Below are positions 10,101 through 14,600 of a DNA stretch of 15,491 nt, piece by piece (the stretch's first letter is position 1; every line of letters starts with the position of its first letter). The notes under the pieces were generated by a model that was given only the letters and a program-made list of their open reading frames with translations, had not been told where the DNA came from and searched no databases. This stretch comes from an uncultured Clostridia bacterium. Lineage in GTDB: Bacteria > Bacillota > Clostridia > TANB77 > UBA1234. A program made the translations under genes and the position numbers. The stretch is taken from assembly GCA_947624765.1 (NCBI GenBank), contig CANQLS010000218.1, forward strand, positions 1 to 15,491, given 5' to 3'.

Positions 10101-11536
10101 TGGTCGAAAAGGCGACCTGCACAAAGGCCGCTGTGTACACCTGGACCTGCTCCAACAGCACGGACGAAGTTTGCGAATGCGAACATCCCACCAAGCAGGA
10201 TGTTGATCCCGAGGAAAAGCCTGACACCGTGAATGGCCATGATTACGTCAAGGCCGTTGCCGAGGATGGCAGCGTCACCTATGATGAAACCAAGGCTGTG
10301 GTCACCCCGGGCACCTGCGTTGACCGCGAAACCACCGTTTACACCTGCACCCTGTGCACCGAGGAAGTGGATAACCACACCAAGAAGGTGGAAGGCGAGC
10401 TGGATCCCACCAATCATGCCGGCGAACCTGAGCCCGACCTGGAAAATTTCACTGACGCTACGGACTGCACGCATCCCGGCAAGATCACCTTCAAGTGCCC
10501 CGAGTGCCAGCAAACGATTCCTGAACTGGAAGAAGATGTGGAATATCCGGGCGCGAAGCAGGATGATGACGGCAATTATGTCCACACCTATCCCGAAACC
10601 GATGACGAAATCAAGGAACAGGGCCGGAAGGTGGAAGACGCTAATTGCCAGCATGGCGAAATGTACGAAGTGACCTGCAGCGTTTGCGGGCAGGGCACGA
10701 AGACCGTCGAAGTGGGCGAGCCCAACGGCACGCACGTTTATGACGAAGCCATTCCCGAAGCTGCGGAAGCCGATGTGCCCGCCACCTGCGTTGCCACTGG
10801 CCTGAAGAAGGGCGCAATGCGCTGCTCCAAGTGCCACGAAGCAGTGCGGCCCGAAGACGTGCTGGCCATCGACACCGTGAACGGCCACAAGTACGATACC
10901 GGCGTTGAAACCCTCGCGCCCAAGTGCACGCAGGATGGCGTGAAGACCTATACCTGCCAGAATGAAGGCTGTAAGGACGCCAATGCCGATAAGGGCTACA
11001 CCAAGACCGAAACCATCACGAAGCTGGGCCACAATTACGTCAAGAGCGTTGCCGAAGACGGCACTGTGACCTATGACGATTCCAAGATCACCGCCGAGAA
11101 GAAGCCGACCTGCGTGGAAGAAGGCAGCAAGACCTATACCTGCGACCGGGAAGGCTGCACCCCCGAAGAAGCTGACCATGAGAAGACCATCGTTGTCGAG
11201 AAGATGAGCGAGGATGGCAAGCATAGCTGGGGCGACGACGACGAAGCCGATTGGGCGGTTGATCCTGAGGATGAGACCAAGGAAAAGCGTACCTGCACCG
11301 TCTGCGGCACGGTAGAAACCCGCGAGGCGAAGCCCGTGGAGAAGAAGACCGGCACCGTGACCCAGACCTGCATCTTGAGCAAGACTGCGGGCGGCAGCGA
11401 ATTTGTCCAGCTGCTCACAGCGGGCACCAAGGTCACCATCACGGATGAGTCAACCAATCCTCAGTATTATGGCGTGGTGCTGGAAGGCGGCGTCACTGGC
11501 TACGTGCTGAGAATCTATGTGACTATCGATGAATAA
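1151..11536 (+). CDS. Giant secreted Cys-rich repeat protein (3461 aa) with C-terminal SH3b-like domain
   Basis: The gene is one intact reading frame ending at TAA 11534. Residues 1-28 form a signal peptide: basic KLKRR, hydrophobic core, ASA cleavage after residue 28. A lipobox-like LFSC at 19-22 is a weaker alternative. Residues 29 to ~130 are a Pro/Thr/Glu/Asp/Val-rich acidic linker. From ~160 to ~3390 run Cys-rich modules: an (A/P)TC motif, a Cys pair about 10 residues later, then GH or NH. By eye there are about 34 CxxC pairs (mostly CxxCG) and about 17 CxNxxC-type pairs with four residues between the cysteines. Residues ~3400-3461 resemble a bacterial SH3 domain (GTVTQTCILSK, then VQLLTAGTKVTI, then GYVLRIYVTI). 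Such repeats are common in predicted surface proteins of gut Bacillota; I know of no proven function. I infer a surface stalk or adhesin with metal-binding or disulfide-linked modules. No LPXTG motif or C-terminal membrane anchor is seen, so attachment, if any, may use the SH3b domain. A structured leader precedes it and a paralogue follows. Confidence 0.9.
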   Translation: MTTKLKRRVWAWIMIVCMLFSCLPVASAEDVQPSDTDVTIVEAPADETPVVDEDPVPEVTEPDEDEPVDEAEVPEIATPETEAPETTEPETETPAEEPTAPETSVEDVPVVEDVVAVGPVEQLPREGDASPMKLDPKCSVGDGTQDHVFVPWDPTSDAFKNGEGKDARTKEKGFEDGPWAESERTKYNKVVNAGSCVDQTNGMIRKICVLCGQYGYETVKWQNCHDFSGEPEVKEASCTEEGLKTWECQNGCGETITETIAKKPHDYQPLTSEPTCNLPGGEGEACSVCGEPKDGFKETAPALGHKFTEAAVTVQKSATCTQNGYKLLVCSNPNCDGYKVDGKEATGTLSAEIEDVTGLDKGEAEKLDEYMGRAYQKEEIKAAGHDFKDGVTITLAAKCETNGLTVVICKAENCDGIVTDEEKEVLVDAALKEALGDQGAELDSYLEKNVVAQKTVVKAEGHDFSAKDDKSNVLEIKPLCTTVGYTITFCKNDNCDQKLEGDSDASYEIAPVKFEQADIDALKDAQKVDGKDKNGKTLSDFVGKVGVKATVDATNHTFDGEPITVPPTCEMAGLTYTFCTNPDCDGEVGTASEEGAEYVKFSAEDLAAMDKVFKDAPDYDEIEDAEQLPSKLYADKVGKIAKKVTTPATNHKWTDSDFYLADCLNPDRVAPKCSICGKPDNENVKDLSDYGDAALGHDWQWVTYTDAEGGNVHAYVCVRCEMNAASLTPDTYQEKKDAPEKPITQACTFVDDETKAEENVEATCTKKGTLNQICSVCGRTTKVETPMTPHTLEWLPVEDGEVVDEKARECGKVYEYALKCIVEGCDYDGTKDYKGPTPETKYEDENLGREGTEVPEKPAEQFVLPHNFGETYVYTDATCTEKGTLRIYVCQNGNCNAVGENAGDDVMLWSAAKAAHPELDGKVDLPDEKVVKVETPEAGVPALGHTIADEAEKKQVGPSCYVDAYYTYECSTCGDFVEYAKEDGSVDRHFVADVDKVEDPEELAALKATGHKFGEVEDYYTKTDAKCEKAGSIVYYCQNEGCDGWTAEDDEKYPELVNGANGAGKPEESEVITKSVATKTEEIPALEHNWKASTDGDNYREPTCTKNARSKMHCDICGTDKWVDITDGMSESAIPDDWKALGHDFESEKAKVTKAEPTADGKLQHQVVCSRCAVNASKDKDDPDYVTPEELEKEGTKIVACTATGENVVETKATCAAPKKIDYTCDVCGQKWSVTEGVKLESTLENCGENVVIVPLKPATCTKPGIGQQHCTLCDTDHGFVSIPAGAHSFNDALKALQESGDYSAYKGVSGKDEEGKFSWQWLVPIEDDEYHTQLPSCGKTSTLQFTCDLCGGTDTYTVTVQHNFEISTETAPQSGTLGTIVYKCTNSGCSNDSDFLYDSSYDGVTDVMWEYLTSADYDFDGQEGHVTLTMANLTCDAWNALKGLEGEDALQHELKEGAKIAPTHTKPGYTVTVCTICGAEVGEPVVDPEAPATGHTWELVTDDVAAQLGAETAKKAPECGVDGYLYYVCSDPDCLYDYDFDNLVPFTADGEYLEGGYQGTLPKAANTRNKSEENSRPYLKVVFPGYTHDVDELEKVEENRKYYDADCMNPAREVVTCPKCHEVVKVTDLSEFGGEALGHDFTSAVPANVTDEDGNVTAYKHTYTCGRADCANAIETWKKEHPGEEPSFEEGVALNDEGKAVKTENCEFGEGEVTRKATCVAEGEMTYTCPVCKQKKTVTIAIDKTVHNKEDLILKPATCTSNGIKETVCKDCGEIFGYSSILAGHSWELVEEPELNKDYKLAVYGEEDSDTADVRVKTTTCISDGVEVWLCMNCTDADGRKVVEKAATGHNFSAAAQVVEPTGKTLGKAVWLCQNPDCEYDAAKDNKGATGSMFGKAIVTVTFVCGEKNVGGTVDGIKVPYDSTSSHSYTEIENVEPTCTTPGLEGGKQCENCGTLDGGTVVDPIGHKFELQKVDDCTVTSPRYVCTNEGCTLGENEDLVKGKYEVKYDAEEGKAYYEIGVQEAHKLVAPEEMVDIPADCEYPVRVEQLCEYCEHSEFVTDYDPDDPTTEDLGPLGHWWVKDDPTATGNEDGWVANPDKPGWEIRYCYRENCPFKEGEANYSQERKCTDPDNWYDTTVNGKVTDSLPEGWDADTTFTDGVATKPATCADPMKHLSKCLTCGQYVEYTEGKAVPDAHVEETKILKAPTCANEATNVTGKGIGEIVCKLCGKVRGYESLPALTEHKDVQLRDVYIGNNHLLVNYCATCGKIIPNADTDNGIIVFGHSKQDNGTYFTDDEIIAQEVTFDCTKGYLTYATDKKFYLEHTPVTVEAYPATSTTKGHTEGEVCKYCGTILSGCEEVEWVEHECEIDPDTTSTVAATCTVNAKTVGKCKVCGKKMEIEEPDTFTGHTWKLDVSTKPDNCEKGWVRVYVCQNGDLCDGGDGTAKDTIVKTGEFCEEIDIFEDDTSWWTNYNRVGGVGVKPSTYQCGSPEDTSWNPSFGSHRIDDSQPPQKKDATCLEHGYSGYVCQDCGQVIEGTYDGDDHENYPDYIPPKGHEWEEYNTSSLATPDEWGAYHGHYRICTREGCPFNTFTGPKHLDYYGAGMTTPYNQHGDGDDDNFIFYVEGDFFTGDENCTLIEDSCKGGLYGYYTCEVCGYSSLVTIFAGTESNPEGTHCFNPNAKKTVQAPTCTKEGKYEAFCMLCHEWIGADKWGESINAPTDKGVLAPLGHDFKMNEDGTPAEDAVEDVDYVLEEEANCLTPTTYTYFCAREDCDYDEEIDLPAEHPETGKMVATKVMTTGEENPDVHSYTGDLGEDGYPTTEADGHVDATCSTPGYDYWDCKWCEAPEARITKETEEANGKHSEQTGFTGITEKNDLTPYTSTTLDGDVTVQFKYCELCGEILSVIGPFGGEEGTFDCTKVGLDINGGTDYKYAKHDFEGVEPETKAATCENAGYTDRQVCNVCKTATGTTEPAKGHKYVKGEMVEKATCTKAAVYTWTCSNSTDEVCECEHPTKQDVDPEEKPDTVNGHDYVKAVAEDGSVTYDETKAVVTPGTCVDRETTVYTCTLCTEEVDNHTKKVEGELDPTNHAGEPEPDLENFTDATDCTHPGKITFKCPECQQTIPELEEDVEYPGAKQDDDGNYVHTYPETDDEIKEQGRKVEDANCQHGEMYEVTCSVCGQGTKTVEVGEPNGTHVYDEAIPEAAEADVPATCVATGLKKGAMRCSKCHEAVRPEDVLAIDTVNGHKYDTGVETLAPKCTQDGVKTYTCQNEGCKDANADKGYTKTETITKLGHNYVKSVAEDGTVTYDDSKITAEKKPTCVEEGSKTYTCDREGCTPEEADHEKTIVVEKMSEDGKHSWGDDDEADWAVDPEDETKEKRTCTVCGTVETREAKPVEKKTGTVTQTCILSKTAGGSEFVQLLTAGTKVTITDESTNPQYYGVVLEGGVTGYVLRIYVTIDE
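2102..3109 (+). repeat. Four diverged tandem modules with helical inserts (within the first giant gene)
   Basis: Four successive modules cover residues ~318-387, 397-464, 478-558 and 567-653. Each has a TC/KC/LC cysteine, a four-spaced Cys pair such as CSNPNCDG or CKAENCDG, a charged and probably helical insert of 30-50 residues (for example ALKEALGDQGAELDSYL), and a closing GHDF, NHTF or NHKW. They use the second knuckle type only, unlike most of the protein. Sequence identity is low, so the duplication is old or under relaxed constraint. Confidence 0.65.
3236..6340 (+). repeat. Three dispersed copies of an ~80-90-residue compound module (within the first giant gene)
   Basis: Copies run from LGHD(W/F) to the next CxVC: residues ~696-774, 1142-1225 and 1639-1730. 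Each has GHD(W/F), a gap, a Cys pair (CVRC, CSRC or CGRADC) followed shortly by Asn-Ala, an acidic gap, (A/N)C(T/E), then ATC and CxVC. Copies 1 and 3 are also both preceded by DC(L/M)NP and DLS(D/E)(Y/F)G. This shows blocks larger than single modules were duplicated. Confidence 0.6.
10235..11090 (+). repeat. Recent-looking duplicate near the C-terminus of the first giant protein
   Basis: The motif GHxYVKxVAEDGxVTYD occurs at residues ~3029 and ~3293, starting at bases 10235 and 11027, exactly 264 codons apart. It is among the closest pairs seen in the protein, which points to a later block duplication than those in the N-terminal half. A related VNGHKYD lies between them. Confidence 0.65.
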
Positions 11537-11553
11537 TCGATAAAATAACCCCA

Positions 11554-11599
11554 GCGCTGTGCAGCGCGGAACGATCAAAAGCGAAGCGCTGCACAGCGC
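11554..11599 (+). terminator. Perfect 14-bp inverted repeat between the giant genes
   Basis: GCGCTGTGCAGCGC (11554-11567) and GCGCTGCACAGCGC (11586-11599) are perfect reverse complements around an 18-base loop. Each arm is itself nearly palindromic, so two small hairpins or one large one can form. The stem is strong, but the sequence after it (ACTCTTTCTAC) is only weakly T-rich. It may be a leaky terminator that lowers expression of the second gene, or a processing or mRNA-stabilising element. Confidence 0.55.
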
Positions 11600-11625
11600 A
11601 CTCTTTCTACCTGACGTTTCAGAAG

Positions 11626-11633
11626 AAAGGAGA
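11626..11633 (+). promoter_or_regulatory. Ribosome binding site for the second giant gene
   Basis: AAAGGAGA at 11626-11633 contains a near-perfect Shine-Dalgarno core, GGAG at 11629-11632, 13 bases before ATG 11646. It fixes the start, together with the signal peptide that begins there. Confidence 0.8.
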
Positions 11634-11645
11634 CAAAATTCGACC

Positions 11646-14600
11646 ATGAAAAAACCGATCGCTTTGTTGATGGCGATTCTGCTGCTGCTGCAAACCACAA
11701 TCGGTATCGCCGATGTGGACAGCGACGCGTATGTGGATCCGGCAACGGACACCCCCGTCATCACAGAAGTTCTTACCGAAGAGGAAGAACCGGCGAACGC
11801 GGACGCGCCTGAATTGACAGCGCCGGAAGAGCCGACCGAACCGACCGAGCCGGAACAGGAAATCGTGCCGGAAGCGGAGCCTGTAACGGTTCCCGAAGAA
11901 CCTGTGGATGAAGTACTGCCGGTGGACGAGGCCGCCCCGATGGACGCCAGCGATGGCGAACCGTCGGAGGATTATTGTCCCGCGACGGAAGACCACAATC
12001 ACGTCCCGAAGGATATACAGGAATCCACGTGCCTGGAGCGCGGCGACTGGGTGCAAAAATGCACAAAGTGCGGTTACGAGGTTCTGCGTGTACCTGACGC
12101 GGCTGATCCCAAGGGCCATACCTTTGAACGCGACGGTTTTGACGCAAACGTCAAAACGGAAGCAAACGGCTGGAGCGAGGACAAAAACGAGGATTGTACC
12201 GCGACCCGCTATGGCCGCTTCACCTGCACCGATTGCCATGCCGCCCAAAGCAAGGAATACGAAATCCCGGGCCTGGCGGAGCATGCCGGGCTGATCGACA
12301 CGACCGTTCTGCCCACTTGCACCACGCCGGGCAGCGCGCGGCAATACTGCACCGTCTGCGGCAAGGTGTTTTTGGATGTGCCGATGATTTCCGCCACGGG
12401 CCATCGCTGGGCACTGGTGACCGATGAAGGCACCAAGCCCCATTGCGGCCAAACCTGGGAACGGCGCTATGAATGCCAGAACCCGGGCTGCAGCATGGAG
12501 GGCGAAGGAACCTATGATACTTCGCTGAACACAATCGTTGGCGGCACAAATTACGACACTGCTTCTGCATTGAAGGCTCAGGGCATGACCAGCGATGGTA
12601 CCCCCAAGGCTTATGTGGTGGTGAATGACGCCAATTGGAACGGCAATGGCGGCGAGCATCAATGGGGCGCTCCCGTTGAAAAGAAAGCCACCTGCACCGA
12701 AGACGCCTGCACCGAGGAAACCTGCGAGCTTTGCGGCGAAATCCGCAAGACCAATGTGCAGGAAGGCACTGCGCTGGGCCACAACTGGGGCAAACCCACC
12801 AATGCGCCTGAACAGTGCGGCGACCAGTACAAGCATGCGCATGTGACGTATTGCGTGAATCCTGGCTGCGAATACAACACCACCCCCATCACCGATCACT
12901 TCGACGAAAAAGGCTGCGTAGATGAAGAACCCTCTCCGTATGCCGCGGCCTATTTCGTCATGGACGTGAAGAACTGCTATCTGGGGGACAAAACCACCTG
13001 GACCTGCGGCGCTTGCGGCTGGACCGAATCGTCGGAAGAGGATAAGCCTCGCGGACATCACTCCTATGAGAGCGCGCCTGGCGTGATCAGCGAAGACGCT
13101 GTTCCCATCTCCGAAGTCCCCAGCACCTGCACCACCCAGGGCGTAAAGCACTATAAGTGCACAGATTGCGGCGTCCTGAAAACCGTCGATCTGCCTCTGG
13201 ATCCCACAAAGCATGATTATCAGGAGGTCACGGTTGAACCGGACTGCGTGAATGACGGCTACACGCTGTTGATCTGCTCCTATAACTCCGAGCACAACAC
13301 ACAGTCCACGATTCCCGCCACTGGCCACAAGTTTAAAGAAATCAATGTGACCAAACCCGCCACCTGCACCGAGAATGGCGAGCGGCAGCTGATTTGCGTC
13401 AATGAGAATTGCCCGGGCTATGACGCTAAATGGGGCGAAAGCAACGGCGACGCAATCGGCGAGACTACGGACGGCAAGGCCTATAAGACCGAAACCATCC
13501 CGTTCACCGGCCACAACTTCGCCCGGGTGGAAGCAATGCAGACGCTTTGCGGAGCGGGCGATAAGCACGTGCACGTGAAGTACTGTATCAACGAAGGCTG
13601 TGATCTGAACTACGGCGTGGTCAAAGTGGAACAGCATCCCGAACTGATTGAACGCTTTGGCGATGAGACCGACGTAGACGAAGAAAAAGGCCATGCCTAT
13701 TTCGTTGGCGATGTGAAGGACTGCTACAACGGCGACTACAAGTATTGGAGCTGCTCTGTATGCGGCTGGTCCAACCAGACCGAACGGGAAGAAGCCCGCG
13801 GACATCACTCCTATGAGAGCGCCCCCGGCGTCTTCGATATCACCAAGTACACGGCTATGGAAGAAGCCAACTGCACGCATCCCGGCTATCGCTTCTATGA
13901 ATGCGAAGACTGCGGCACAACGCAGCGGGAAACCCTGCCCATGGAGCCCGACGCCCATGATTGGGTGCTTACGGCGTCCCGCAAGGCCGATTGCGAGCTG
14001 GAAGGCTTCGAGATGTGGACTTGCGCGAACAACAGCACCCATACGAAGTATGAAGTCTATGACGCGCTGGGCCATGCCTGGGATCGGGAAGACTTTGACC
14101 CCACCGATCCTGAGCAGGTTCAAGACGTGAGCAAAAAGCCCACCTGCACGGAAGACGGCTACACCCAGTATCTGTGCAAGCTGTGCGATTACAACATCAA
14201 GAGCGAACAGGTCAAGATCGACAAGCTGGGCCATGTCTGGGAGCGCGAAGGATTTGATCCGAAAACGGATCACGTGGAAATCCTGCACGAGGATCCCACC
14301 TGCACAGAAGCGGGCTACACCCAGTACAAGTGCCTGGATTGCGAAGAACAGGCGCTGAGCGAACAGATCGTGCTGGATGCGCTGGGCCATGACTATGACA
14401 TGGATACAGTCATCAAGACGGTATATCCCATCGACTGCCAGACTCCCGGTTACAAGGAATATGCCTGCAAGCGCTGCGAGGAAGGCACGGAAGGCCACAT
14501 CCTGCATGTTGAATTCCCCGCTGCCGGTTTCCTCAAGGACGACGGCCACAAGTGGGTGCTGGATGAAGAAGCATCCACGCCCGCCAGCTGCCTGTTCAAT

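Larger units (their letters stand above)
11537..11645. other. Spacer between the two giant genes
   Basis: The 109-base gap has no recognisable -35/-10 pair, suggesting that the second gene is reached by read-through from the first. It holds the 14-bp inverted repeat listed separately. A smaller inverted repeat, TATCGAT (11524-11530) and ATCGATA (11536-11542), straddles the stop codon of the first gene. Confidence 0.6.

Noticed and set aside
800..11224. A 3474-codon open frame on the minus strand
   Set aside because: It is codon-aligned with the plus-strand giant and exists only because that gene lacks TTA, CTA and TCA codons. Its translation is a featureless run of Ile, Ala, Phe, Gly and His, has no signal or domain, and lacks a plausible ribosome binding site.
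1850..11310. Cys modules as cytoplasmic DNA-binding zinc fingers or rubredoxin-like electron carriers
   Set aside because: The protein has a signal peptide and an acidic composition, which argues against DNA binding. The single Cys pairs followed by His do not form the paired CxxC set of rubredoxins.
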